Of a stretch of 64,000 bases of DNA, positions 26,000-37,200 are shown one piece after another. The DNA is from JBEBVQ01 sp037190845 (GTDB lineage: Bacteria > Bacteroidota > Bacteroidia > Chitinophagales > Chitinophagaceae). Numbering within the stretch: position 1 is the stretch's first letter; each line of letters opens with the position of its first letter. Both the position numbers and the translations under genes were made by a program. The DNA lies in the NCBI GenBank assembly GCA_037190845.1, contig JBBCJI010000003.1, positions 124,001 to 188,000 of the forward strand. The letters are read 5' to 3'. Under the pieces are notes generated by a model. It was given only the letters and a program-made list of their open reading frames with translations. It ran no database searches and was not told where the DNA came from.

Positions 26000-28663
26000 T
26001 CACCGGATCAGGGTCACATCTCCTTTAAATGTTTCCATGCTGCCGTCCGGTATAACGACACGGATAAGATAATGGTAGGTATCCATTGCCATGGGAGTGC
26101 TTTTCCATGTTCCGTCCCAGCCTTTATTATCAGTAGCATGAAAAATTTCCTGACCCCAACGGTTAAATACCCGGAATTCAACAATTTTCTGGAAACTGAA
26201 ATTGACTACCCGGAACACATCGTTTTGTCCGTTACCATCCGGCGTGAATGCCGAAGGCACAAACAGCGGAACACGGTAATTAATACGGACAAGTGCGCTG
26301 GCTGTACTGCTGCATCGTCTGTTTTCTGCCGGAAAACCGGTAACTGTGTACAGGGTCGTTTCTTCCGGCCCTGCAACGGCTTCGTCACCCAAAGGATTAT
26401 CAAGGCTGGATACGGGCGCCCACAGCCAGGTATCCGCCTCACCTTCCACATGTAACTGGACATGCTTACCATAATCAATCGTCGTATCGGAGGGGGTGAT
26501 GGTCAGCTCCGGATAGGGCGTGACTTTGAGCGAAACATGGAAAGTATCTGCACAGCCATGATCGGTAATGATAACTGAATATGATTCGTCCTGTAACGGT
26601 TTCGCAACAGGATCGGGACATTGCGTACAACTCAGTGTAGTTGCCGGCCGGTAACCGTTTTCATACCATTGATACGTTTCTCCGTTCAATGCCTGCAACT
26701 GAACGGCTTCACCCTCGCAAACAGATGTATCCACAGGAATGATACGACTGTCAGGCACATAGATATCCAGCGTATCCGTAAGCAGGCATCCGCTCCGGTT
26801 ATAGGTAGTTACATAAATCTGTCCACTCTCGCGGATAAATACTTCGGGTTCGTCACCACCCGACAGTATCTTGCCGTCACTACCCCACTGCAGCTCCCAG
26901 CCGGTTTCCGGGGCAAGATCATAACTGAACAGGAATACCGGCAGGTCTCTCGAAGTAAAGGGTTCGGTGCCTGTACCCGTACAATGGCTTCCGGGGAGAC
27001 CTGCCGTGTCGTATAATGTGGCGTAGTAAGGAGTTGTAGCACATGCTACCGGTACAGAAGGAATTCCGGCGCCATTATCATAGCAGATCTCTACCAACAG
27101 GCTCATGCCGGTATCGCGGTTGTAAAAAGTAGAAAAAGGGAACCACAGATATCCGCCGGTAGCAGATATCGGGACAGTACTGCTGGAAAATACTTCAGTC
27201 GTACCGGTTACAAATTGTGACGAAGCATCAAAGGCATTAAGAGCCACACATTTCAGAGAGATACGGACATTCTTCATGACTACTGTACCACTGTTTGGAG
27301 CGAACAGGAAAGCCAACCCTGTAAGCGTACCGGAATACATACCTCCGGTACGCAGGTCAGAAGCCCGGATAATATACTGGTGCCGTGCGCGGGGCTGAAG
27401 ATCCGGAAAAGGCATTGCCATAGATCCTGCGGACGCCTGGTTCGCAGCGGCAAGATAAGGGTCTATCTCCAGCGTATCAGATAGTGTGGAGGGGCGGACT
27501 GTAACAGGACCGCAGGATAGATTCTGCAGCGGTCCATGACCGGTGATCTCCGCCTGTGGCCGGATAAAATCAGGGCGGCATACTACCAGCCGGTCTTCCG
27601 GGAGGATACGCAACGTATTATCTCTGTCCACGTTCACAATGACCGTATCTGCAACAGGACATACGCCGGATAATGACGAGACCGCATAATAAACCGTATG
27701 TTGCTCTGGCGTGGCAACCGGTGTCCGGCAGTTGATGCAGCTCAGACTGGAGAGCGGAGATCCTCCCGGTAGTACATTCCACCGTACCGGATCCGTGGTT
27801 GCTTCCAGTGTTAACGATCTGCCCGGGCAGATCGTTAATTCCCGGCGGGAAGTACGCCCCGGAAAAACGGATACCTCAAACGTCAATGTATCGAAGAAGC
27901 AAACCCCGTTGCCGATGATACAGGTCACCTGCTTATTCCCCGGCGTACTCCACGAAACCGAAGGTACGGGAAGCATTGATGTAGCCGGCGTAGCACCTGT
28001 ATCGAAACTCCAGTCATAATGTATGTTCGATGCCGGCATATTCGTTACCGAAAATGTCCATGAAGTGAACTGGCAAACACTGTCAGTACCGGCAATGACA
28101 AACGTATCCGTAGGTACGAGGCTAAGATCGTCAATGACCATACCCAAGGTAGAAAAGCCCGACGTATTATCCTGCAGACTGACCCGCAGCCGGACAACAC
28201 CCGATCCCAGAGGAACCTGGAATACAGGGATGCCAGACACCGGAGTCAGGGCAAAACTGGTATTATTCCGGGTAAAGTCGACATTCACAAATGTAGCCAC
28301 GACAGCATTGGCAGCATCCAGACCTTCTATCTTCAGCGTCGTGGTTACCGTACTTGCAGCAGCCCCGTTACCGGTACGCCGGGAAGCCTTCATTTCAAAT
28401 CTGTACTCCAGACCGGGCAGCACACATACATCCTGGTAAAAGCAGGATTCATCATCAATCTCTGCTACACGGTTGGAGCCTGAACCGCCGTAAGATGTTT
28501 CAGTAGCATATGCTTCGATTGCGCTGCATAATCCGCTCCAATATGTGTTCCCATCGTTAAAATTTCCATTCCGGATCAGCTCTTTTGCAGCAACCGTGTT
28601 GCCCGCACAAAGGCAAGCCAGTGAGAAAAATATCATCAAACTTAAGGATAGCCATGTTTTCAT
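26000..28663 (-). CDS. Type-B T9SS surface protein, 887 residues (copy 1)
   Basis: Signal peptide at 1-25. An N-terminal jelly-roll-like domain (about 28-185) starts ELIRNGNFNDG and contains ESCFYQDVCVLPGLEY. A PKD-like domain follows (FSVTNMPASNIHYDWSFDTG, about 195-275), then Ig/PKD-like cysteine-bearing segments (CRTPVATPEQHTVYY; CPDPVAKPLQDESYSV) and a central beta domain. The last 88 residues are a CHU_C gliding-motility C-terminal domain (VPSAFTPDGNGQNDVFR, FNRWGQEIF, GWDGTW), the type B T9SS signal. Probably displayed on the cell surface; ligand unknown. It sits 10 bases after the 849-aa gene. Confidence 0.82.
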   Translation of the reverse strand: MKTWLSLSLMIFFSLACLCAGNTVAAKELIRNGNFNDGNTYWSGLCSAIEAYATETSYGGSGSNRVAEIDDESCFYQDVCVLPGLEYRFEMKASRRTGNGAAASTVTTTLKIEGLDAANAVVATFVNVDFTRNNTSFALTPVSGIPVFQVPLGSGVVRLRVSLQDNTSGFSTLGMVIDDLSLVPTDTFVIAGTDSVCQFTSWTFSVTNMPASNIHYDWSFDTGATPATSMLPVPSVSWSTPGNKQVTCIIGNGVCFFDTLTFEVSVFPGRTSRRELTICPGRSLTLEATTDPVRWNVLPGGSPLSSLSCINCRTPVATPEQHTVYYAVSSLSGVCPVADTVIVNVDRDNTLRILPEDRLVVCRPDFIRPQAEITGHGPLQNLSCGPVTVRPSTLSDTLEIDPYLAAANQASAGSMAMPFPDLQPRARHQYIIRASDLRTGGMYSGTLTGLAFLFAPNSGTVVMKNVRISLKCVALNAFDASSQFVTGTTEVFSSSTVPISATGGYLWFPFSTFYNRDTGMSLLVEICYDNGAGIPSVPVACATTPYYATLYDTAGLPGSHCTGTGTEPFTSRDLPVFLFSYDLAPETGWELQWGSDGKILSGGDEPEVFIRESGQIYVTTYNRSGCLLTDTLDIYVPDSRIIPVDTSVCEGEAVQLQALNGETYQWYENGYRPATTLSCTQCPDPVAKPLQDESYSVIITDHGCADTFHVSLKVTPYPELTITPSDTTIDYGKHVQLHVEGEADTWLWAPVSSLDNPLGDEAVAGPEETTLYTVTGFPAENRRCSSTASALVRINYRVPLFVPSAFTPDGNGQNDVFRVVNFSFQKIVEFRVFNRWGQEIFHATDNKGWDGTWKSTPMAMDTYHYLIRVVIPDGSMETFKGDVTLIR

Positions 28664-28673
28664 AGGGTTTCTT

Positions 28674-31223
28674 TTATCGTATTAATGAAACATTTCCCTG
28701 TTTATAAAAATACCTGCCGCCGGGAGTTACGGCCTTTACCACATAGACATATACACCAAGCGGCTGGGATTGTCCGTTCCAGGTACCATCCCATCCCTGG
28801 TTGATATCTGTCGTTTCAAATATCCTGGCGCCCCACCGGTTATAGACAGTAAAACGTTCCAGCTTTGCCTGTCCGATATGAATAACTCTAAAAAGAGAAT
28901 TGGAAGCGGATCCGGGAACGAATACATTGGGCACGTCAATCTGCGTATCTGAAACCATCACATCAATGGAATCTTTCACACTACAGCCATGCTCTGTACG
29001 TGCATGAACAAAATACCTTGTGTTCACTTCCGGATCCATTAAAGGATTTGCTTCGTCATATGCCGAAAGGCCTGAATGCGGAAACCATTCAAAATACAGA
29101 CAGTTCCCGGAAGGCTGGAGGCGATAAGGAAGGCCTGGATATATAATGATGGTATCCGGAATGTGCAGTACGGCTGCGGGATGTATCCCCACCGTCACCC
29201 GGGCCGTGTCCCGGCAGTTTGATCCATTCACGCCATATACCGCATAAGTATACGAAGTCACGGGATATACCAGCGGATCTGCGTTTGCCGTATCACTCAG
29301 CCAGGAATCGGAGCGCCAGGCAAAACCGGACAATCCTTCTCCCGAAACATGGAGCTGTACCGTATCTCCGGGGCAGATTGCCGTATCCGGTGATACCCGG
29401 AGAAAGTGCGCTTCGTCTACAGTGATCAGCAGGTCGTCCCTTCCCACACAACCGGCGGAAGTAGAAACGGTGAGCGTAAGCGTTGTGGTCTGTGCTGCTG
29501 AGCATACGGGATCGGGCGCTGTTGGATTGTCCAATGCTCCGGCAGGCGTCCAGCCATATGTATATTGCTGCTCCTGAGGTATTACCGTACTCTGTAAATG
29601 GAGTGTATCACCCCGGCATACAAAACGATCTGTCCCGGCATCAACAACAGGTATTTCCTGTACTGTAACAAAAAATGACCGTACGCTGTCCGGACAACCA
29701 GGATAACTGGCCGTTATCGTGTATAGACGTGAACTGTCGGGTGTGATCACCGGATTCATTATTGCCGGGTCAGAAACTCCGGCCTGCGTACCGGGCATCC
29801 AGTTCCACTCATAACCCGGACGCTGTACGAAAATCCGTGTATGCACGGATTCCCCACGGCATATGACCGTATCCGGGTTCAGCAGATCAAAGCCCTGAAG
29901 TACCCGTACCTGTACTGTATCCGAATTAGCACATCCGTTACCGTCTGTAACGGAAACGGCATAGCTCACATCTGATAAAGGTGCTGTAACAGGTCGTTCG
30001 AGTGTATCGTTATTCAGAAAAAGAGCAGGCTGCCAGCGTAACCGGTAGGTATTTCCGGGTATGCGTACCAGTCGTGCATCCAGTTGCAGTGTACCGCCGG
30101 TACAGGTGGTTGTATCCCGGCCGGCATCCAGCACCGGGAGCGGTAGTACCGTAACAGTAGCCGTATCCCGGATTTCGCAGTAGCCATACCTGAATAACAC
30201 GGTATACTGCGTGGTCATACCGGGTGTTACTATGGGAGCAGCGCAGTCTGTACAGCTCAAAGAGCTCACCGGATCCCCTCCCGGCAATACGCCCCAACTC
30301 CAGGAACCGGTTATGCCGCCGGAGTCTGGTGAAAACAGCATGGAACTGCCGGCACAAACCGAGGTATCCGGAAGAGTCAGCCGGAGTGTATCCGGAATAA
30401 AGTTGAAATAAACATTTATGAGCAGCGTATCCACATCACAGGTCCCATTCCCCAGTATGCAGCGTATGTTTTTTGTACCCTGTGTATTCCATATTACCGA
30501 AGGCTCCGGCGCTGTGGATGTGGCGGGTGTCGCTCCTGGTCCGAAATCCCAGCGATAGAATACGCCGGAAGCAGGTATACCGGTTATGGCAAGTGTACGC
30601 GGGGCCGCAGTACCGCAAAGGGTATCTGCACCGCTCACCATTGGTGCTGCTGAATAATCAAGCGTAACGTCGTCTATGATCATACCCAATGTGGAGGTAC
30701 CCGGCGTGTTGTCTCGAAAGCTGATCCGCAGCCTTACCACACCGGATCCCGAAGGCACACTTACCACCGGTATACCGGTAACCGCAGTAAGACCAAAACT
30801 GGTATTGGACCGTGAGAAATCCACGTTTACATAGGTGGCCACTACTGCATTGGAAGCATTTAATCCTTCTATGGTGAGCTTAGTAGTCACCTGGGTGGGT
30901 GCAGCACCGTTTCCGGTACGCCGTGAGGCCCTCATACTGAAAGTATAATCCAGGCCTGGCAATACACACACATCCTGGTAAAAACACGATTCATCATCAA
31001 TTTCAGCAACACGATTACTATTGCTTCCTCCGTATGTGGATTCCGTATAATCAGCTTCCACCGTAGTGCAAAGCACCTGCCATCCGGTCGCTCCCTGGTC
31101 AAACCCACCGTTCTTCACCAGCGGTCTGGCCAGCAAATGCTGCATAGTACCCGAAATGATGACCAGCATAATGATTATGCCGGTTACCGTCAGTATACGA
31201 GCTATGTATTTCAATATAGTCAT
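28674..31223 (-). CDS. Type-B T9SS surface protein with Ig/PKD array, 849 residues
   Basis: After a signal peptide (1-32), the protein repeats the N-terminal module of the 887-aa neighbours (LVKNGGFDQG ... ESCFYQDVCVLPGLDY), then a PKD-like domain (YRWDFGPGATPATS) and a run of about six Ig/PKD-like repeats with the pattern CxGxxxxL...YxWxP...T..YxVxVT. From about residue 762 it carries a CHU_C type B sorting domain (VPNVFVPGSASNSLFR, YNRWGARIF, GWDGTWNG). It starts 27 bases after the giant gene stop, so they are likely co-transcribed. Cassette copy 2 keeps only a 3' scar of this gene. Confidence 0.82.
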   Translation of the reverse strand: MTILKYIARILTVTGIIIMLVIISGTMQHLLARPLVKNGGFDQGATGWQVLCTTVEADYTESTYGGSNSNRVAEIDDESCFYQDVCVLPGLDYTFSMRASRRTGNGAAPTQVTTKLTIEGLNASNAVVATYVNVDFSRSNTSFGLTAVTGIPVVSVPSGSGVVRLRISFRDNTPGTSTLGMIIDDVTLDYSAAPMVSGADTLCGTAAPRTLAITGIPASGVFYRWDFGPGATPATSTAPEPSVIWNTQGTKNIRCILGNGTCDVDTLLINVYFNFIPDTLRLTLPDTSVCAGSSMLFSPDSGGITGSWSWGVLPGGDPVSSLSCTDCAAPIVTPGMTTQYTVLFRYGYCEIRDTATVTVLPLPVLDAGRDTTTCTGGTLQLDARLVRIPGNTYRLRWQPALFLNNDTLERPVTAPLSDVSYAVSVTDGNGCANSDTVQVRVLQGFDLLNPDTVICRGESVHTRIFVQRPGYEWNWMPGTQAGVSDPAIMNPVITPDSSRLYTITASYPGCPDSVRSFFVTVQEIPVVDAGTDRFVCRGDTLHLQSTVIPQEQQYTYGWTPAGALDNPTAPDPVCSAAQTTTLTLTVSTSAGCVGRDDLLITVDEAHFLRVSPDTAICPGDTVQLHVSGEGLSGFAWRSDSWLSDTANADPLVYPVTSYTYAVYGVNGSNCRDTARVTVGIHPAAVLHIPDTIIIYPGLPYRLQPSGNCLYFEWFPHSGLSAYDEANPLMDPEVNTRYFVHARTEHGCSVKDSIDVMVSDTQIDVPNVFVPGSASNSLFRVIHIGQAKLERFTVYNRWGARIFETTDINQGWDGTWNGQSQPLGVYVYVVKAVTPGGRYFYKQGNVSLIR

Positions 31224-31250
31224 TTACGTTACTGTTTTTCCGGTAACTGC

Positions 31251-34200
31251 CTATCTATTCAACTTAACCAGCTTCTCCTGCCTGATCATTATCCCATTCA
31301 TATCTCTTACACTGATCATATAGATACCATCCGGAAGATCACCCATACGTATACCGTCTGCCGTCTCCGGCACTCCGATCCTCCTGCCATCCGCTGCCTG
31401 TACAGACACCTGGACCGGGAAAGGAGACCGGATATATAGCACATCACGAACCGGGTTGGGATATATCTGCACGGCACCCGCCCGTGCCGATAGAGCCGGC
31501 ACATGTACACCGTCTATCGTATAGAATGCAGAATTAGCGGTACAGCCGTTACTGTCTGTAATAACTACGTAATACAAGCCAGCCTGTGTAGCGATATACC
31601 TGTAGCTGGTGGCTCCGGGGACAGATTCACCATTTACATACCATTGGTAGGATGCATAATAATCATCCGTGGTAAGCGTATCCCGGCTTACGATAACGTC
31701 AGGTACAGGTATTGCGTGCACGGCAACAGACACCGCGTCATCAGTCGTCAAAGCGCATGAACCAGCAGATATGGTCACCGTATAGTCGCCTGTTTGCGTT
31801 GCATTATAACTACGCCCCGTTGCTCCGCTGATCACGACGCCATAGCGCCGCCACTGGTATTGCATTGCGGGTGTATTGGCCTGCAGTGTCACCTGTGCGC
31901 CTTCACATATATCAACAGGTCCGGACGGAGTGATCGAGGTCGCATAAGAGATGACCTGCATGGTAACGGCAGCACTTAATACCGTATCGGTAACGACACA
32001 AGCAAGGCTGCTGCGCAGGCGGCAGGCGATCACATCACCCTGGACCAGGCCATTGTCTGTATATATATTACTGTTCACACCTACAGGGATGGTGTTCTTA
32101 TACCACTGGTAAGCTGGCGTGCCGCCGCCGTTCACCGGTGTGGCGGTAAACGAGACCACGTCTCCCTGGCATATAGTCGTGCCCTTGTCGGATTGTACGG
32201 ATACTGCAGGCGTAACCAGCGGAGTGACGGTCATGCTCAATAAATTGGATAGTGCACTGTCTGGTATTGCGCAGGTGGCGTTGCTGGTCATACGGCAGGT
32301 AATCACGTCCCCCTGAGCCAGACTATTATCTGTGTATGTAGTTCCGGCGCCAAGCGCAACTCCGTTCTTCCGCCATTGATAAACAGGCGCCGTGCCCCCG
32401 TTCCCGGGAGCAGGCGTAAAGGTGACTGATGTACCGGCACAGATGGAAATACCGGGATTGGCGCTGATGCTCACTGACGGCGTAACGGATGGTGTCACCG
32501 CCATGGTCAGTGCATTGGACAACGCGCTGTCCGGAATGGCACAGGTGGCATTGCTGATCATACGGCAGATGATCACCTGGCCGTTCGTCAGTGTGTTATC
32601 AGTGTAAGTGGGACCAGTGCTCACAGGTACTCCGTTCTTCCGCCATTGATAAACAGGCGCCGTGCCGCCGTTCACAGGAGCAGGCGTGAAAATGACCGAT
32701 GTACCGGAACAGATGGAAGTACCTGGGTTGGCGCTGATGCTCACCGATGGTGTAACGGATGATGTCACCGTCATGGTCAGCGCATTGGATAGCGCCGTAT
32801 CCGGAATGGCGCAGGTAGCGCTGCTCGTCATACGACAGGTAACGACATCATTATGAGCCAGACCGTTGTCCGTATAGCTTACCCCTGTACCGACCGGGGT
32901 ACCGTTCTTCCGCCACTGATATGCAGGTGAGGTGCCCCCGGCTGTGGGTGCAGCGATAAAGGTAACCGGAATTCCGGAACAGATAGAAGTACCAGGATTG
33001 GCGCTGATACTGACTAAAGGTGTGACGGATCCGCTGATAACCACGGCGCTGTCTACCGTGTCGGAAGTAATACTACCCAGCGTAGCCCATGCCTGGTACG
33101 TACCGGCATGCACAGGATCTGCATTGGGAATGGTGATCGTCGTGCCGGTAGCGGTGAAGTTGTTAGGTCCTGTCCAGTTAATTGTAGCGGAAGGCACCGA
33201 AGCGGAGGCTGTAATTCTTATCGTATCACTGCCGCAGACAGGGCTGTTATTAGCTGTGATTGTTACAGACAACTGCAGGAAATTTCCGGCATCTGCGCCT
33301 ATATCTGCGGGGCTAAGGATAGCCCTGTCCTCTCCGTCGAAATCTTCCGTTACATACGGAATCGGCAGCCCTGCTGCTTCCACAGGGGAAAGTACTCCCG
33401 GCTGTATATGCAGGTCTACAGCAGATACACTCCCTTCCGGATTAATGTACAACGGATCATCGGTAAGGCTGGTAGTATCGCTGTTGATCCATCCCGGCAC
33501 ATAAGCTGCTGTTATCCCGGACGTGCCGTTGCTGCTTACCGAAGCCAGGTTGTTCTCTGCGCTGCCGGATCCGTACCGGTATATATTATGGCCATATGCC
33601 GCACCCGACGAGGAATTGATCCAGACAGAAAAATGATTGCTGCCGCCTGATGCATTCGTGCGGTTGTTCACCAGGATGTTATTGATCACACTGTCCGGGC
33701 CAGTACCTTCATTACGGAAGGCAGATGTATGCCTCCCTGTAGTGATGCCCACACCCGTACCACCGATATATACGCTGTTATGGAAGTAATAATGACGACG
33801 GCTGCTTCCACGGGCCATACCCCATACCTGCATCGCATTCGTCAGTGGCGTCCCGTCCGGACGGATACCCAACCGGACCATATTATTCGTCACCAGACAG
33901 GAGCCTCCGTTCGCTTCCAGACCACGCATGTTAGCGTTTGTATTTGAAGCATCCGTCACATCGAAACTGTGGATGAAATTCCCGTCGAGTACATTGATCA
34001 CATTGTCACTACCATTGCCGATGAAAAATATCCCCTCTATATAAACGCCCTGGGACGGCGCATTTGAAACCAGTGTGTGAATGACATTCCGGGATACCGA
34101 AACCGCATTCGCCAGCGTGGAAGACATACCGATCCCCAGCACTGCTGCATCCGTACCGCCGCTGGTACCACGGGTATCAGATACAAGGTTACGGATGGTA

Positions 34201-37200
34201 TTGCCATCAATAGTAAACACTGTTGCGTTATTATCAGCGATCCGGATACCGGCAACATGGTTACTTCCCCCACCGGTGCCTGTAGCATTGTTGGTTAGGT
34301 TAGCGATCGTATTATTGGTGATCCACAACCGGGGGCTGCCGGATGAAAGACCGATACCCCGTACCCAGGTTGCTCCCGTACCCGTATTTGATGCGTAAAG
34401 GCTGTTGGTCGTCGTCGTGCTGCCGATGATATTGCTGTCAATAAGAAAATCTCCTGCATTATTGAGCCGCATCCCCCAGATACGGTTTCCGTTATTCGTT
34501 GCCGTAATGCCACCGATCACATTTTTCCGGATATTGAAAACATTACCCGAGACACCGCCTTCCATAAGTATACCTACCGTTTCGCCGTTAGTGCCGGAGG
34601 CCACACTGATCAACGCATTACCAGTTGTACCACCTATCGTATTCCCTTCAATATCCACACTCCCTGAAGCATGGGAGGATATTCCATTAAACGGATAGAT
34701 AGCGGTTGTTGTCGTAGTGGTCTGGGAAAAGTTGGTAATCGTATTGTTCCGGATTACGCTCGGAAACGGTGTCGTGCCATCCCGGGCTTCCAGCCGGATC
34801 CCACAGAAAGAATTTCCCTGATTACTCAAGGTATAGGGATCACCTCCGCATTGCGGCTCAGACCCACCGATATAATTGCCTGTTACAACAAAGCCATTGC
34901 CTACACTGCTGCTGTTCCGCGCGGATATGATCCAGACCGGACGGTTATACCCACCTGAAGTAAAACTGCGCGGTGCGGCCTGAAAAAAACTGTTCCCTGT
35001 AATGTGCCATGCCTGTACCCCATGATTCAGCTCCACGCCGGCAGAGTTGCCACCGGCAAGGAAGAAATCATAGATATTACAATTGGAGATCACCCCCTGT
35101 TCGTTGAAATTTTCCGTATAGCCGTTATTATCCGGCCCCAGTACGTAGACTCCGATGGAGGGCAGGTTCGTACTCGCCGGAGCGTGTATATTACAATGGT
35201 CGATCGTATCCCGGTCATTGCCGCCGACGCCGGTGTTACCGATATAAACGACGCCCGCCATACCCGTGGGTACATTTGCACCCGTATTATTCTGTCCCTG
35301 GATGTCGCAATAACTGATCCGGTTATTGGAAGCTGCCCTGTTCATCCGGATCGCAACACCACCCGTGTTCGTATTCCGGATATTCAGGTATACGGGGTTT
35401 AACGTACCGGAAGGATTCACCGGCATAGGCGGTGTTCCGGTTGTGCCACCCGGCGTTCCGTCAATGATCACATACCGGACGCTATCGAAGTCTATGGCAG
35501 GCCCTGCATTCGTACCCGTAATGGAGAGTCCGTTGGCACCTGCAGCAGGGCGAATCGTCAACGGGCTTGTAGCCGTAAAGCATACATTATTGCCGATCAG
35601 GATCGGGAAGGTTTCTCCCGCATCTGTATAGTTGCTCTGTAATTCCAGCACGACCGGACCGCCGGTTCCGCCTGATATACCGTTCAATGCAGCTGTCAAT
35701 GTCGGGTAAGTACCTGCCGGACCTACCGGGATCACTCCGGACACCCCACCACACGACACAGTAGCCTGTGAGCCAAGCAAAGCAATGCTGTACCGGGGTC
35801 CTCCAATGCAATACCGGCGAAATGCATATACCCTGAAATCGTATAACGTACCGGGGTTCAATCCGGGTGCCGTAAATGCAGTACCTGTACCTACTGCCAG
35901 AATTGTCCCCGTACCCAGTGTTGTACCGGGCTGATAATACGAACCGTCAGAGGGAGCAACGGGTGTTGCCCCGCCGGGGTAGATCACAATGATATAACCA
36001 TCGCTACCACCTGCCGGGGGTGTGAAAGTCCCTTCTATCTGTGTCCTGGTTACATTGGAGAATTGCAATGCCGTAGGAGCCGCAGGAGCAACACATGACG
36101 GCAGGGCTGTGAAGTTACCGGCATCCGCACCAATGTCAACGGGAGTAAACGCAGAACGGGTTTGTCCGTCTATATCCTGTGTTACAGCAGCAATGAGCAG
36201 ACCGGTTCCTTCAGCCGGCGTGGAGACTCCCGGCCTGATGTGCAGGTCAACCTGTGCTACGGCGCCATCCGGGTTTGCATATTGCGGATCCATATCCCAA
36301 CTGGTCATATCCCCGGCCAGCCAGCCAGGTACATATGCCGGAGTAATGCCACTGGTCCCGTTGCTGCTTACTGAGGCCAGGTTATTCTCTCCACTCCCGG
36401 ATCCGTACCGGTATACGTTATGGCTATACACCACGCCCGACGACGAATTCATCCAGACGGAGAAATGATTACTTCCGCCCGAAGCATTCATACGTTCGTT
36501 CACCAGTATGTTATTCAGGACGCTGTCAGGGCCTGAACCTTCATTACGGAAGGCTGATGTATGCCTGCCCGTAGTGCTGCCCACTCCCGTACCGCCGATA
36601 TAAACGCTGTTATGGAAGTAATAATGCCTCCGTGCGCTGCCACGGGCAATACCCCATATCTGCATCGCATTCGTCAGTGATGTCCCGTCCGGACGGATAC
36701 CCAACCGGACCATATTATTCGTTACGAGTACCGATCCACTGCTGGGCTCAAGTCCTCGTATGTTAGCGCTTGTGTTCAAGACATCGGTCACATCGAAGCT
36801 GTGGATGAAATTCCCGTCGAGCGTATTGATAACATTATCGCTGTTGTTCCCGATGAAAAAGATACCCTCCAGATATACACCTTGAGATGGAGCGTTGGAA
36901 ACCAGGGAGTGAATATGGTTGCGGGATACGGAAATTGCATTCGCCGTTGTGGCATTTATACCTATTCCCAATACGGCCGCATCTGTGCTGCCGTTTGTAC
37001 CGCGGCTGTCCGATATGAGGTTGTGGATCGCATTGTCATTAACGGAAACAACTGTTGCCGAAGTTGCAGCAAGCCGGATACCAGCCACATGATTATCTCC
37101 GCCGGTCGTAGACGTACTGTTGTTCGTAAGATTGGCAACTGTATTATTCGTCACAGATACCCGGGGACTGCCCGAAGGCACAGAAATACCCCGCACAAAA